A DNA stretch of 64,000 nucleotides from Streptomyces violascens (GCF_014649955.1 NZ_BMUA01000002.1:310001-374000); one strand, 5' to 3'; shown: positions 51,303 to 61,758, numbered from the stretch's first letter. The notes: a model not told the origin generated them from the letters alone. Made by a program: numbers and translations.

Positions 51303-51551
51303 GTGTACGTATGCAACTGCTTCGGTGTCACCGAGGAGCAGGTCAGGAAGCACGCGGACGGCGGTGCCTGCACCCCCCGCCAGATAGCTTCCGCCTGCAA
51401 GGCCGGCACCGACTGCGGTTCGTGCGTACGCCGCATCCAGGCGCTCCTCGGCCGCGGCGCCTGCCCCCGCCGGGAGCTGGTGGACCAGGGCAAGCCCGCG
51501 CTGACCGCGGTCGCCCCGGAGTCGGCCCCGGTCCTGGACGAGGCCGCGTAG
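51303..51551 (+). CDS. bfd: Bacterioferritin-associated ferredoxin (Bfd)
   Basis: 82 residues. The [2Fe-2S] ligands are CNC at the start (YVCNCFGV) and CGSC (TDCGSCVRR) about 32 residues later, the Bfd/BFD-like pattern. It gives electrons to bacterioferritin to release stored iron. GTG 51303 is behind GGGAGG by 8 bases; the in-frame GTG 51294 overlaps that site. An iron box upstream means it is made under iron shortage, as expected for iron mobilisation. It faces bfr with a 3-base gap. Confidence 0.9.
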   Translation: MYVCNCFGVTEEQVRKHADGGACTPRQIASACKAGTDCGSCVRRIQALLGRGACPRRELVDQGKPALTAVAPESAPVLDEAA

Positions 51552-51554
51552 TTC

Positions 51555-52034
51555 CTAGCTCTCCGGCTGCTCGATGAGCTGCGCGATGTAGAGCGCCTCG
51601 CCGAGCTTGTCGACCAGCTCCAGCTGGGTGTCCAGGTAGTCGATGTGGTGCTCCTCGTCCGCCAGGATCGACTCGAAGATGTTCGCGGACGTGATGTCGC
51701 CCTTCGCCCGCATGACCTCGATGCCGCGCTTGAGGCGGTCGATCGCCTCGACCTCGATCTGCCGGTCCGCCTGGAACATCTCGGTGACCGTCTGCCCGAT
51801 GCGCACATGGAAGAGCCGCTGGAAGTTCGGCAGGCCGTCCAGGAAGAGGATCCGGTCGGTCAGCACCTCCGCGTGCTTCATCTCGTCGATCGACTCATGA
51901 CGCGTGTACTTGGCCAGCTTCGTCCAGCCGAAGTTGGCCTGCATCGCGCTGTGCAGCCAGTACTGGTTGATCGCCGTCAGCTCGGCACTCAGCTGCTCAT
52001 TCAGGAATTCGATGACCTCGGGGTCGCCCTGCAT
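51555..52034 (-). CDS. bfr: Bacterioferritin (Bfr)
   Basis: 159 residues, a four-helix bundle that forms a 24-mer shell storing iron. Ferroxidase ligands fit ELTAINQYWLHS (Glu18 region), RHESIDEMKHAE (Glu51, His54 region), and EADRQIEVE-like and ILADEEHHIDYLD (Glu127, His130 region). A heme-binding Met is plausible in DEMKHAE. ATG 52034 follows AAGGAG. Its stop is 3 bases from that of convergent bfd, so the two mRNAs must overlap unless termination is very early. No iron box was seen on its own upstream side. Confidence 0.92.
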   Translation of the reverse strand: MQGDPEVIEFLNEQLSAELTAINQYWLHSAMQANFGWTKLAKYTRHESIDEMKHAEVLTDRILFLDGLPNFQRLFHVRIGQTVTEMFQADRQIEVEAIDRLKRGIEVMRAKGDITSANIFESILADEEHHIDYLDTQLELVDKLGEALYIAQLIEQPES

Positions 52035-52187
52035 CGCAGAGGCTCCTTCCAAGCGGTAACTGGGCAGGTTCCGCGCATCCTTGCACCGTGATCAGAGAGC
52101 GTCCAGTAAGTGCACGCTTAGTAGGAGTTGCCCGAATCGGGACGTCCCTGGTCACCACCACCCCCCGGGGTCTGTCACCATGGAGTC

Positions 52188-52820
52188 ATGGGTCAGCCGG
52201 AGAGCCGGGAGCGGCAGGGAGCAGCGCAGACGGAGCTTCCGCCGGGGCAGCGCCTCCAGCGCGGCTGGCCGGTCACCCACTACGGTCCGGTCCCCAAGTT
52301 CAAGCCGGAGCGCTGGGAGTTCCGGGTCTTCGGAGCCACCGCCGACGGCGACAAGCACTGCTGGAACCACGAGGAGTTCTCGGCGCTGCCGTTCGAGACC
52401 GTGGTCGCCGACCTGCACTGCGTCACCAAGTTCTCGATGGTCGGGGCCGAATGGGGCGGGGTGAGCGCCCGCACGATCGCCGAACTCGCGCCGCCCGCAC
52501 CCGATGTCACCCATGTCATGGTGTGGGCCGAGTACGGCTTCAGCTCCAACCTGCGCCTGGCCGACTTCCTCGGCGACCGTACCCTCTTCGCCACCCACAA
52601 CGGCGGAGAGCTGCTCACCGCCGAACACGGCTTCCCGCTGCGCCTGGTCGTTCCGCACCTCTACGCCTGGAAGGGCCCCAAGTGGGTCCGCGGCATCGAG
52701 TACATGACGGCGGACCGCCGGGGCTTCTGGGAGGAGCGGGGCTACCACAACATCGGCGACCCCTGGCGCGAGCAGCGCTACTCCTACCAGGAGGAGCCCG
52801 GGGACGGCCCCGAGCTCTAG
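52188..52820 (+). CDS. Molybdopterin-dependent oxidoreductase, sulfite-oxidase/MsrP-like
   Basis: 210 residues, only the molybdopterin domain of the sulfite oxidase family. The Mo-ligating Cys lies in VADLHCVTKFSMVGAEWGG, and LYAWKGPKWVRGIEYM is the conserved C-terminal block. No dimerisation domain, heme domain or Tat signal is present, so it is probably cytosolic; the substrate is unknown. ATG 52188 has GGAG only 2 bases upstream, so the true start could be different, but the protein frame is clear. Confidence 0.83.
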   Translation: MGQPESRERQGAAQTELPPGQRLQRGWPVTHYGPVPKFKPERWEFRVFGATADGDKHCWNHEEFSALPFETVVADLHCVTKFSMVGAEWGGVSARTIAELAPPAPDVTHVMVWAEYGFSSNLRLADFLGDRTLFATHNGGELLTAEHGFPLRLVVPHLYAWKGPKWVRGIEYMTADRRGFWEERGYHNIGDPWREQRYSYQEEPGDGPEL

Positions 52821-52828
52821 ACCTGGAG

Positions 52829-53680
52829 TTACGCCCGCAGGGACTTCAGCAGGGCCACGTCCGCCGCGTGCCCCTCCTTGCCGCCCGGGGTCTCGATCAC
52901 CAGCGGCACGCCCTCGGTCGCCGGGTGCGCGAGCAGCTCGCGGAACGGCTCCTCGCCGATGTGTCCGGTGCCGATGTTCTCGTGGCGGTCCTTGTGTGCG
53001 CCGGCCACATCCTTGGAGTCATTGGCGTGGATCAGCTTGAGCCGCCCCTCGCCGACGGTCTCCACCAGGAGGTCCAGGGTCTGCTTCATCCCGCCGGGCC
53101 CGGCCAGGTCGTGCCCTGCCGCGTAGATGTGGCAGGTGTCGAGGCAGACCCCCAGCTTGGGGTGGGCGTCCAGGGCCTCGAAGTACGGGCCGAAGTCCCA
53201 GGTGCGCGAGCACAGTGAGGCGCCCTGCCCGGCCGTCGACTCCAGGAGCAGGAACGGGTCGTCGTCGTGGGTCAGTTCGTCGAGCAGCGGCAGCAGATGC
53301 GTACGGACCTGCGCGAGAGCCTCCGCGCGCGGACGTCCGCCGGTCGCCGAACCGGTGTGCACGACCACGCCGAGCGCGCCGATCTCGCGGCCCCGGCGCA
53401 GCGAGTGCCGCAGCGACTCCACCGACTTCTCCACCGTGGCCTCGGTGTGCGAGCCGAAGTTGATCAGGTACGGGGCATGCACGTACGCCGGGATCGAGGC
53501 CTCGGCGCACTCGGCCCGGAACTTCTCGTCCTGGGCCGGGTTCCCGGTGGGGGTGGCCCAGCCACGCGGGTTGGCGGCGAAGACCTGCACGGTCTCGGCG
53601 CCGATCTCGCGCGCGTAGGCGAGGCCGGTCGTGGCGAGGCCGCCGGCCACGGGGACGTGGCCGCCGATGGGGTTGCGCAT
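52829..53680 (-). CDS. nfo: Deoxyribonuclease IV (AP endonuclease Nfo)
   Basis: 283 residues of the AP endonuclease 2 TIM barrel. Zinc ligands fit VHAPYLINFGS (His), VVHTGSATGG (His), LLLESTAGQG (Glu), GVCLDTCHIYAAGHDL (Asp, His) and LIHANDSKD (His, Asp). It cuts the backbone at abasic sites in base-excision repair. Relatives are somewhat longer in enterobacteria. Its stop is 8 bases from the molybdopterin enzyme stop; upstream by 11 bases is the kinase, so the two are likely cotranscribed. Confidence 0.9.
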   Translation of the reverse strand: MRNPIGGHVPVAGGLATTGLAYAREIGAETVQVFAANPRGWATPTGNPAQDEKFRAECAEASIPAYVHAPYLINFGSHTEATVEKSVESLRHSLRRGREIGALGVVVHTGSATGGRPRAEALAQVRTHLLPLLDELTHDDDPFLLLESTAGQGASLCSRTWDFGPYFEALDAHPKLGVCLDTCHIYAAGHDLAGPGGMKQTLDLLVETVGEGRLKLIHANDSKDVAGAHKDRHENIGTGHIGEEPFRELLAHPATEGVPLVIETPGGKEGHAADVALLKSLRA

Positions 53681-53691
53681 GGGGTGACTAC

Positions 53692-55674
53692 CTACAGTCC
53701 CTTGGTGGTGATGGTGATGGTGGAACCCTCGGGCGCCTGCGCGCCGGCGGCGACGGACTGGCCCGACACCTCGTCGCTGAGGAACGGGAAGCCGCGGTCG
53801 ACCTTCACCTTGAAGCCGGCCTTCTCCAGGTCCCGCTGGGCGTCGGCGGCCTTCTCGCCGGTCACCTTGGGCACGGGGATCATCCGGGGGCCCTTGGACA
53901 CGGTCAGCGTCACGCTGTCGCCCTTGGCGAGCTGGGCGTGCTCGGCGGCGGACTGGGCCGCGACCTTGCCCGCGTCCTGCACCGAGTTGACCTGGTCGGG
54001 CGCGACGGTGACCTGGAGCCCGGCGCTCTGGAGGGCGGAGGTGGCATCGGCCACCGAGTCGCCGACCACGCCGGGCACGTCGACGGGGGCGCCCTTGCTG
54101 ACGACCATCGAGACGGCCGTGTCCGTGTGGCGCTTGATGCCCGCGGCCGGGTCGGTGCGGATCACCGAGCCCTGCGGGACGCTCTCGTTGAACTCGCTGG
54201 AGGTGTCGCCCGGCGCGAAGCCCGCCTTGTTCAGCTCGCTCTTCGCCTTGTCGAGCGGCATCCCGTCCAGCTGGGGCACCTGCGCCGTCTCCGGACCGCG
54301 CGAGACGACCAGGGTGACCGAGCCGTTGCCCCGGATGCGGGCGCCGGTCGCCGGGTCGGTCGACATGACCTGGCCCCGCTCGACGGTGTCACTGAACTGC
54401 CGGTCGACCTTCTTGACGCCGAGCCCGGCGCCCGACAGCTTCTTCTTCGCCGCGTCCTCGCTCTGCCCGATGAGGGCCGGAACCCGGGTGAACTGGCCGG
54501 AGTTGATGTACCAGACGCCCGCGCCGACCCCGAGGATCAGCAGCAGCGCGGCCACGATCGCGATCAGGCCGCGCCGGTTGTCGAACCGGCCGCGCGACGG
54601 GCGGCGCGGCCTGCGGGGCGCGGGCTCCGGCTCGTCCTCGATGCGCTGCGGCATGATCAGCCGGCTGGTGCGGTTGACGGACTCCTCGCGGACGGCCTCG
54701 GCGGGCATGGGCCCGGCCGCCGGCCTGACCGGTGTCGTCAGGGCCCGCGGGATCACGCTCGTACGGTCGTCGGCGCCGCTCAGGCCTGCCGAGGAGTGCG
54801 CGCCCGGCGGGACCGCGTCCAGCTGCTCGTCGTCGAGGGCGGCGCGGGCGGTACGGGTCTGCGCGAGCAGCGCCACAGCGTCGTGCGGGCGGACGTCGGG
54901 GGTGCGGGCGGTCGCCGAGGCGACCAGCTCGTCCAGCTCCAGGGCGAGGCCGGGCACGGCCGCGGACGGCGCGGGCACGCCCTCGTGAAGGTGGGCGTAG
55001 AGGATCTGGGCGGGGGTGTCCCCGTGGTGCGGCTTGGCGCCGGTGAGCATCTCGTACAGGACGACACCGCACGCGTACACGTCGGCGCGGGTGTCCGCGG
55101 TGCCGTGCTCGATCTGCTCGGGGGCCAGGTAGGAGACGGTGCCGAGGACCGATCCTGTGGTGCTGGTCACCGAGTCGACGGCCCTGACCAGGCCGAAGTC
55201 GGCGACCTTGACCCGGCCGTCGTCCCCGATCAGGACGTTCTCGGGCTTCATGTCCCGGTGGACGAAACCGGCCCGGTGGGCGGCGCCGAGGGCCGCGAGC
55301 ACCGGCTCCAGGATGTCGAGGGCCGCGCGGGGCTGGAGCGCGCCGCGCTCGCGCAGCACGTCGCGCAGGGTGCAGCCCGCGACGTACTCCATCGCGAGGT
55401 AGACGTACTGATCCTGCGCGCCCTGGTCGAAGACGCCGACCACATTGGGGTGCGCGAGCCGGGCCACCGACTTGGCCTCGCGGATGAAGCGCTCGACGAA
55501 GGAGGCGTCGGCGGCGAGGCTCGGGTGCATCACCTTGAGGGCGAGCACACGGTCGAGGCGGGTGTCGACGGCCCGGTAGACCGTGGCCATACCGCCGACG
55601 GCGATGCGCGCGTCGACGCGGTAGCGGCCGTCGAGCACCTGCCCGACGAGGGGGTCATGAAGGGTCGTATCCAC
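53692..55674 (-). CDS. PASTA-domain Ser/Thr protein kinase (PknB/Stk1 type)
   Basis: 660 residues. Kinase domain about 18-275: ATP Lys47 (LALKVMH), catalytic loop HRDMKPEN (D141), DFG at 159 and the activation segment TSTTGSVLGTVSYLAPEQ. A linker follows, then one membrane helix (about 373-392) and four outer PASTA repeats ending at the C-terminus. Such kinases sense muropeptides or lipid II and control wall synthesis and division. The Rv2175c-like gene at 59615 is a substrate type for PknL in M. tuberculosis, so a pairing is possible. Starts at GTG with a poor ribosome site. Confidence 0.93.
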   Translation of the reverse strand: MDTTLHDPLVGQVLDGRYRVDARIAVGGMATVYRAVDTRLDRVLALKVMHPSLAADASFVERFIREAKSVARLAHPNVVGVFDQGAQDQYVYLAMEYVAGCTLRDVLRERGALQPRAALDILEPVLAALGAAHRAGFVHRDMKPENVLIGDDGRVKVADFGLVRAVDSVTSTTGSVLGTVSYLAPEQIEHGTADTRADVYACGVVLYEMLTGAKPHHGDTPAQILYAHLHEGVPAPSAAVPGLALELDELVASATARTPDVRPHDAVALLAQTRTARAALDDEQLDAVPPGAHSSAGLSGADDRTSVIPRALTTPVRPAAGPMPAEAVREESVNRTSRLIMPQRIEDEPEPAPRRPRRPSRGRFDNRRGLIAIVAALLLILGVGAGVWYINSGQFTRVPALIGQSEDAAKKKLSGAGLGVKKVDRQFSDTVERGQVMSTDPATGARIRGNGSVTLVVSRGPETAQVPQLDGMPLDKAKSELNKAGFAPGDTSSEFNESVPQGSVIRTDPAAGIKRHTDTAVSMVVSKGAPVDVPGVVGDSVADATSALQSAGLQVTVAPDQVNSVQDAGKVAAQSAAEHAQLAKGDSVTLTVSKGPRMIPVPKVTGEKAADAQRDLEKAGFKVKVDRGFPFLSDEVSGQSVAAGAQAPEGSTITITTKGL

Positions 55675-55695
55675 GGGGAGAGTTTACGAGCGCCG

Positions 55696-55734
55696 TCCGG
55701 GCCCCTTCACGCCGCAGGCGTTCAAGGGGCCGGA
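55696..55734 (-). terminator. Terminator of thiOSG
   Basis: TCCGGGCCCCTT pairs with AAGGGGCCGGA (one bulge), and an inner ACGCC-GCA-GGCGT hairpin caps it. It lies 27 bases past the thiG stop on the minus strand. Confidence 0.65.
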
Positions 55735-55761
55735 CTGAAGCCGAGCTGTGACGCGGGCCGG

Positions 55762-56754
<993 letters not shown>

Positions 56755-56758
<4 letters not shown>

Positions 56759-57936
56759 GCGGTCGTCAGCTCCCAAGGTGCGCAGGTGAAGCGTCGGGGG
56801 GTGAACGGGCGCGCCTCGTCGGGCAGTTCACCGGTGGTCAGGACGTGCGCCATGACGTCGCCGGTGACCGCGGTGAGCAGCACGCCGTTGCGGTAGTGGC
56901 CGGTCGCGAGAAGGAGCCCGGGCAGTGCGGTCGGGCCGAGCAGGGGCGCGTTGTCGGGGGAGGCGGGGCGAAGTCCGGCCCGGGTCTCGGTGAGCGGCAG
57001 CTCGGTGATCCCCGGCACCAGCTCGTGGGCGTCGCGCAGGAGTTGGTACACCCCGCCCGCGGTGACCGTGGTGTCCCAGCCGAGCTCCTCGCTGGTGGCG
57101 CCGACGACGAGCTCGCCGTTCTCGCGCGGTACGAGATAGACCTCGCTGCCCCGCACCACCGCCCGCACGGTCCGGGACAGGAAGGGCGCGTAGGCGGGCG
57201 GCACGGTCAGCCGCAGGACCTGGCCCTTCACGGGACGTACGGGAGGCAGGAGCTCTTCCGGTACGCCCGCGAGGCGGCCGCTGAGGCTGCCCGCGGCGAG
57301 CACGACCTGGTCGGCGGCGAGCTCGGTGCCGTCCGCCAGGACGATGCCCGAGGCCCGCTCCCGTACGACCGAGAGCCGCTCGGCCCAGCCGTGCGTGAAT
57401 CGCACCCCGGCCTGTACGCACGCGCTGACCAGCGCCTTCGCCAGCCTTCTCGGGTCGATCTGGTGGTCGCCGTCGACTCGCAGACCGCCGCGCACGCCGG
57501 GCGCCAGCATGGGTTCCAGACGGCGGCAGTCGCGCCCGGACAGCCACTCGGACTCCAGGCCGCAGCGGACCTGGAGCGCGTGCAGGTCGCGCAGGTGGGC
57601 GCGGTCGTCGGAGTCGAGCGCCACGGCGAGCGTGCCGCAGGCGCGGTAGCCGGTGTCGAGGCCGGTGACCTCCGTCAGCTCGGCCGCGAAGGCCGGGTAG
57701 CGGCGGGCGGACTCGACATTGAGGGCGAGCAGCGTCTGCTCGCCGTAGTGGAGCTCGGTCACGGCGGCGAGCATCCCGGCCGCGACCTGGGCGGCGCCGC
57801 CGCCCGGCTCGGGGTCGGCGAGCACGACACCGAGGCCGCGCTGGGCGGCCCGCCAGGCGGTGACGAGCCCGATGATGCCGCCCCCGACCACGAGGACGTC
57901 GGACCCGTTCCCGGACCCGTTTCGTGAAGAACGCAT
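56755..57936 (-). CDS. thiO: Glycine oxidase (ThiO)
   Basis: 393 residues of the DAO fold. VLVVGGGIIGLVTAWRAAQRG is split here as VLVVGGGIIG and LVTAWRAAQRG, the FAD dinucleotide site; VVLAAGSLSG and LRPASPDNAPLLG lie near the substrate pocket. It oxidises glycine to dehydroglycine for ThiG, replacing the anaerobic ThiH route. ATG 57936 follows GGAGGGG. First gene of the riboswitch-controlled operon. Confidence 0.92.
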
Positions 57937-57949
57937 GGGCGTCCAGCCC

Positions 57950-58040
57950 CTCCCTTCGCCGGCATGACCCGGATCAGGTTCGTACGGTCGGAGGCCGCCA
58001 GCCTCCCTCTCAGCCCGGTGCGTCCGGGCTCCCGCGAGTG
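57950..58040 (-). ncRNA. TPP riboswitch (THI element)
   Basis: Read on the minus strand, the conserved parts come in order: GGGCTGAGAGGGAG, then a variable stem, then GACCGTACGAACCTGATCCG and GGTCATGCCGGCGAAGGGAG. These are the pyrimidine-sensing CUGAGA and the pyrophosphate-sensing ACCUGAUCCGGGUCAUGCC. The 3' end GAAGGGAGGGG overlaps the thiO ribosome binding site, so control is probably at translation. A minus-strand TATGGT at 58054-58059 is a possible -10. Confidence 0.95.
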
Positions 58041-58132
58041 CTTTACGCCTGCCACCATAGCCCGAGCCCCCAGCCCCGAGTAAGGGAGCGTCCGGGCGAC
58101 CGGGGGGTGCCCGCGTTGACCGGACCCCTTAC

Positions 58133-58147
58133 CTGACGAACAGTCAG
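58133..58147. promoter_or_regulatory. Inverted repeat CTGACGAACAGTCAG before the reductase gene
   Basis: CTGAC and GTCAG flank GAACA, 18 bases before GTG 58165, and TATGGT (58153-58158) is 6 bases before the start codon as a possible -10 of a leaderless mRNA. A TetR-type site is plausible. Confidence 0.4.
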
Positions 58148-58164
58148 CTGCTTATGGTGATCGG

Positions 58165-59388
58165 GTGAGCGAACAGCAGACGCATTCCGAAACGCGGCAC
58201 GTGGTCGTCGTCGGCGCGGGCATGGCCGGCGTGCAGACCGCGGTGGCCCTGCGCGAACAGGGCTTCGCCGGAGCCATCACCCTCATCGGCGCCGAACCCC
58301 ACCAGCCCTACGACCGGCCCCCGCTGTCCAAGGCCGTCCTGCTCGGCAAGGCCGAGGGCTCCGCCTTCGAGGTGGACTTCGAGGCCCTCGGCGTGGACCT
58401 GCGCCTGGGCCTCGAAGTCACCGGGGTGCGGCCCGCCGAGCACGTGGTGGTCACCGAGGCGGGCGAGGTCGGCTACGACACCCTGGTCATCGCCACCGGC
58501 GCCGAACCGCTCACCCTGCCCGGCAGCGGCGGGGTGCCCGGCGTCCATCTGCTGCGCACCCTCGACGACGCGCGGCGCCTGCGTCCGGTCCTCGACCAGC
58601 GGCACCGGATCGTGGTGGTGGGCGCCGGGTGGATCGGCGCCGAGTTCGCGACGGCCGCGCGCGACGCGGGCTGCGAGGTCACCGTGGTCGAGGCCGCCGA
58701 CCGCCCGCTGGCCGGGGTGCTCCCCGCCGAGGTCGCGGCCCCCATGGCCGGCTGGTACGCCGAGTCCGGCGCCGAACTCCTCACCGGCGCCCGGGTCCAG
58801 GCGGTCGTGCCGGGCGAGGTGCTGCTCGCCGACGGCCGCCGGCTGCCCGCCGACGCGGTGGTCATCGGCATCGGCGCCCGCCCCGCGACCGGCTGGCTGA
58901 CCGGTTCGGACATCGCCCTCGGCCCCGAGGGCGCGATCACCGCGGACGCCCGCCTGCGCACCTCGGTCCCCGACGTGTACGCGGTCGGCGACTGCGCTTC
59001 CTTCCCCTCGGCCCGATTCGGCGAACGCCTGCTCGTCCATCACTGGGACAACGCGCTCCAGGGCCCGCGCACGGTCGCCGCCGACATCGTGGGCGAGGCC
59101 GCCGCCGACTACGACCCGGTCCCGTACTTCTGGTCCGAGCAGTTCGGCCGCTTCGTCCAGTACGCGGGCCACCACACGGACGCCGACGAACTGGTCTGGC
59201 GCGGCGACCCGTCCGAGGCCCCGTGGTCGGTCTGCTGGCTCCGGGAGGGCGCGCTGGTGGCGGTCCTGGCAGTGGGCCGCCCAAGAGACCTGGCCCAGGG
59301 CCGCAAACTGATCGAGACGGCCAAGCCCCTGGACAGGGAAAGGGTGACGGATTCGGCTGTGCCGCTGAAGTCGGCGGTGCAGGGGTAG
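58165..59388 (+). CDS. FAD-dependent oxidoreductase, ferredoxin-reductase-like
   Basis: 407 residues. VVVVGAGMAGVQTAVALREQG is given here as VVVVGAGMAGVQTA, the FAD site; DRPPLSKAVL is typical of rubredoxin/ferredoxin reductases of Rieske oxygenases; VVVGAGWIGAEFAT is the NAD(P)H site; VYAVGDCASF is the C-terminal FAD signature. It passes electrons from NAD(P)H to a ferredoxin, often for a P450; no ferredoxin or P450 gene is next to it. The start GTG is close behind a likely -10. Confidence 0.88.
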   Translation: MSEQQTHSETRHVVVVGAGMAGVQTAVALREQGFAGAITLIGAEPHQPYDRPPLSKAVLLGKAEGSAFEVDFEALGVDLRLGLEVTGVRPAEHVVVTEAGEVGYDTLVIATGAEPLTLPGSGGVPGVHLLRTLDDARRLRPVLDQRHRIVVVGAGWIGAEFATAARDAGCEVTVVEAADRPLAGVLPAEVAAPMAGWYAESGAELLTGARVQAVVPGEVLLADGRRLPADAVVIGIGARPATGWLTGSDIALGPEGAITADARLRTSVPDVYAVGDCASFPSARFGERLLVHHWDNALQGPRTVAADIVGEAAADYDPVPYFWSEQFGRFVQYAGHHTDADELVWRGDPSEAPWSVCWLREGALVAVLAVGRPRDLAQGRKLIETAKPLDRERVTDSAVPLKSAVQG

Positions 59389-59426
59389 CGCGGACGTCGA
59401 GGTTCTGGCCGGCGAACATGCTGCCA

Positions 59427-59580
59427 AGGGGCGCGGGGAACTGCGCGAGCAACCACGCACGGTCGGCAGCCGAGCGAGTATCGAGCCCCTCCGGCGTTTG
59501 AGGAGAAGGGGGTCCGAGGGCCGCAGCCCCCGCCGACACGCCGCGGAGGGTGCCGGGGGCACAGCCCCCGAGGGACCACC
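59427..59580. repeat. Dispersed intergenic repeat, reverse core A plus core B-like tail
   Basis: AGGGGCGCGGGGAACTGCGC (59427-59446) is the exact reverse complement of core A. CCTCCGGCGTTTGAGGAG (59488-59505) resembles core B, and CGGGGGCACAGCCCCCG (59554-59570) ends it with a hairpin. Unlike the other sites it lies between two genes in the same direction. Confidence 0.75.
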
Positions 59581-59614
59581 CCGGTACCGAGTGTCAGTGC
59601 GAGGTGGCACGCTT

Positions 59615-59986
59615 GTGACCGTGACCGAGATTGACGCAAAGATTGATGCTCTCGTCCCCGCCTGGCTCTACCTCCCCGACATCGCGGAGATGCTGGACGT
59701 GGAGGTGACGCGCGTACGGCAGCTGGTCAAGGAGGGCCAGCTCATCGCCGTACGCCGCGGTGAGAACAGGGCGCTGCAGGTGCCCGCCGCCTTCATCGAC
59801 ACCGACAAGGTGGTGAAGGGCCTGGTCGGGACGCTGACGCTGCTGAGGGACGACGGCTTCTCCGACGAGGAGATGCTGGAGTGGCTCTTCACTCCCGACC
59901 CGAGCCTGCCCGGCACCCCCGCGCAGGCCCTCAGTGAGAATCGCGGCACGGAGGTGAAGCGCCGCGCCCAGGCGCTCGCCCTCTGA
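59615..59986 (+). CDS. Rv2175c-family DNA-binding protein
   Basis: 123 residues. The N-terminal winged helix (WLYLPDIAEMLDVEVTRVRQ, then LIAVRRGENRALQVP) and the C-terminal helical part (GFSDEEMLEWLFTPDPSL) match the mycobacterial Rv2175c family, where the DNA-binding protein is a PknL substrate. GTG 59615 follows GAGGTGG by 8 bases; the frame open from 59498 runs through repeat DNA. A Thr-rich start (MTVTEID) could be the phosphorylation target (inference). Confidence 0.85.
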   Translation: MTVTEIDAKIDALVPAWLYLPDIAEMLDVEVTRVRQLVKEGQLIAVRRGENRALQVPAAFIDTDKVVKGLVGTLTLLRDDGFSDEEMLEWLFTPDPSLPGTPAQALSENRGTEVKRRAQALAL

Positions 59987-60097
59987 GTCGTAACAGCCCA
60001 CCCGACAGTGCCGGCAAGCCCGCGGTGTACGGTCCGGTCCACCCGGCCCGTACACCGCGCGGCCCGGCCGAAGACGAACACCAACGGGGGACCTTCC

Positions 60098-60748
60098 ATG
60101 CCCACGGCCCGTGAGCAGCTCGCCGACGCCCGCCTCTACCTGTGCACCGACGCCCGTAAGAGCCAGGGCGATCTGCCCGAGTTCCTGGACGCCGTCCTTA
60201 CGTCGGGCGTGGACATAGTGCAGCTGCGGGACAAGGGCATGGAGGCCGCCGAGGAGCTGGAGCACCTGGCCGTTTTCGCGGACGCCTGCCGCCGGCACGG
60301 CAAGCTGCTCGCGGTCAACGACCGGGCCGACGTGGCGCACGCCATCGGCGCCGACGTGCTGCACCTGGGCCAGGGCGACCTGCCGGTGCCCGCCGCGCGG
60401 GCGATCCTGGGCGACGAGGTGCTGATCGGCCGCTCCACGCACGCGAACGAGGAGGCCGCCGCGGCCGCCGCCGAGCCGGGTGTGGACTACTTCTGCACGG
60501 GCCCCTGCTGGCCCACCCCCACCAAGCCGGGCCGGTACGCGCCGGGCCTCGACCTCGTGCGCCACACCGCCTCGCTCGGCACCGACCGGCCCTGGTTCGC
60601 GATCGGCGGCATCGACGCGGGCAACCTGGACGAGGTTCTGGACGCGGGCGCCGACCGCGTCGTCGTCGTACGGGCGATCACCGAGGCCGGCGACCCGGCC
60701 GCGGCCGCCGCCGACCTCGCCAAGCGGGTCCGGGAGCGGCTCGCGTAG
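60098..60748 (+). CDS. thiE: Thiamine-phosphate synthase (ThiE)
   Basis: 216 residues, the usual length. It joins the thiazole and pyrimidine units into thiamine phosphate. [21 protein letters not shown], and [12 protein letters not shown] (usually GPxxPTxTK) bind diphosphate, and [11 protein letters not shown] closes the barrel. ATG 60098 follows GGGGGACC. It lies opposite to thiOSG with two genes between, and no TPP riboswitch is seen upstream of it. Confidence 0.93.
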   Translation: MPTAREQLADARLYLCTDARKSQGDLPEFLDAVLTSGVDIVQLRDKGMEAAEELEHLAVFADACRRHGKLLAVNDRADVAHAIGADVLHLGQGDLPVPAARAILGDEVLIGRSTHANEEAAAAAAEPGVDYFCTGPCWPTPTKPGRYAPGLDLVRHTASLGTDRPWFAIGGIDAGNLDEVLDAGADRVVVVRAITEAGDPAAAAADLAKRVRERLA

Positions 60749-60805
60749 CCCCCTGTCCGAGGGGTGGACAGAAGTCCGGCAATTGAGACAATTCACCCTC
60801 GTTTG

Positions 60806-60834
60806 TTGGGGTGCCGACCAGCCCTGGCTAACCT
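60806..60834 (+). promoter_or_regulatory. Promoter of metF
   Basis: TTGGGG (60806-60811) and TAACCT (60829-60834) are 17 bases apart. The ATG follows 6 bases later without a ribosome binding site, so a leaderless mRNA is likely. Confidence 0.5.
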
Positions 60835-60840
60835 GCCAGT

Positions 60841-61758
60841 ATGGCCCTAGGCACAGCTTCCACCAGGACTGATCGCGCGCGAACCGTGCGCGACATGCTC
60901 GCGACCGGCGAGACGACGTACTCCTTCGAGTTCTACGCGCCCAAAACCGAGAAGGGCGAGCGGAACCTCTGGAACGCGCTGCGCCGGGTCGAAGCGGTTG
61001 CCCCCGACTTCGTCTCCGTGACGTACGGAGCCGGCGGCTCCACCCGTACCGGAACCGTCGAGGCCACCCAGCAGATCACCGAGGACACCACCCTCACCCC
61101 GGTCGCCCACCTCACCGCCGTCGGCCACTCGGTCGCCGAGCTGCGCCACACGGTGGGGCAGTACGCCGATGCCGGGATCCGCAACATCCTCGCGGTGCGC
61201 GGCGACCCGAAGGGCGACCCCATGGGCGAGTGGGTCAAACACCCCCAGGGCGTGACATACGCGGCTGAACTCGTCGAGCTCATCCGGGAATCGGGCGATT
61301 TCTGCGTCGGCGTCGCGGCCTTCCCGGAAATGCACCCGCGCTCCACGGACTGGGATTCCGACATCCGGCACTTCGTGGACAAGTGCCGCGCGGGCGCGGA
61401 CTACGCCATCACGCAGATGTTCTTCGAGCCCGAGAACTATTTGCGGCTGCGTGACCGGGTCTCGGCGGCCGGCTGCGAGACCCCGATCATCCCCGAAGTC
61501 ATGCCCGTGACCAGCGTGAAGCAGCTGGAACGACTGCCCCAACTCAGCACCGCGGCCTTCCCGGAGCACCTGCGGGACCGGATGCTTGCCGTCAAGGACG
61601 ATCCGGCCGCTGTACGCTCCATTGGCATCGAGTTCGCCACGGAGTTCTGCTCGCGGCTGCTCGCCGATGGCGTACCCGGGTTGCACTTCATTACCCTCAA
61701 CAACTCCACGGCGACGCTCGAAATCTACGAGAATCTCGGCCTGCACCAGCAGGCGTAG
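60841..61758 (+). CDS. metF: 5,10-methylenetetrahydrofolate reductase (MetF)
   Basis: 305 residues of a TIM barrel with [20 protein letters not shown] holds the catalytic Glu in the SFEFFPPK motif; [20 protein letters not shown] and [16 protein letters not shown] bind FAD and folate. It produces methyl-tetrahydrofolate for methionine synthesis. No SAM or B12 riboswitch is seen ahead of it, and its mRNA seems leaderless. The next gene starts 60 bases later. Confidence 0.94.
   Translation: MALGTASTRTDRARTVRDMLATGETTYSFEFYAPKTEKGERNLWNALRRVEAVAPDFVSVTYGAGGSTRTGTVEATQQITEDTTLTPVAHLTAVGHSVAELRHTVGQYADAGIRNILAVRGDPKGDPMGEWVKHPQGVTYAAELVELIRESGDFCVGVAAFPEMHPRSTDWDSDIRHFVDKCRAGADYAITQMFFEPENYLRLRDRVSAAGCETPIIPEVMPVTSVKQLERLPQLSTAAFPEHLRDRMLAVKDDPAAVRSIGIEFATEFCSRLLADGVPGLHFITLNNSTATLEIYENLGLHQQA

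Noticed and set aside
52035..52187. Second iron box in front of bfr
   Set aside because: A TAAG...CTTA half-symmetry exists at 52107-52120, but it does not match the iron-box consensus.
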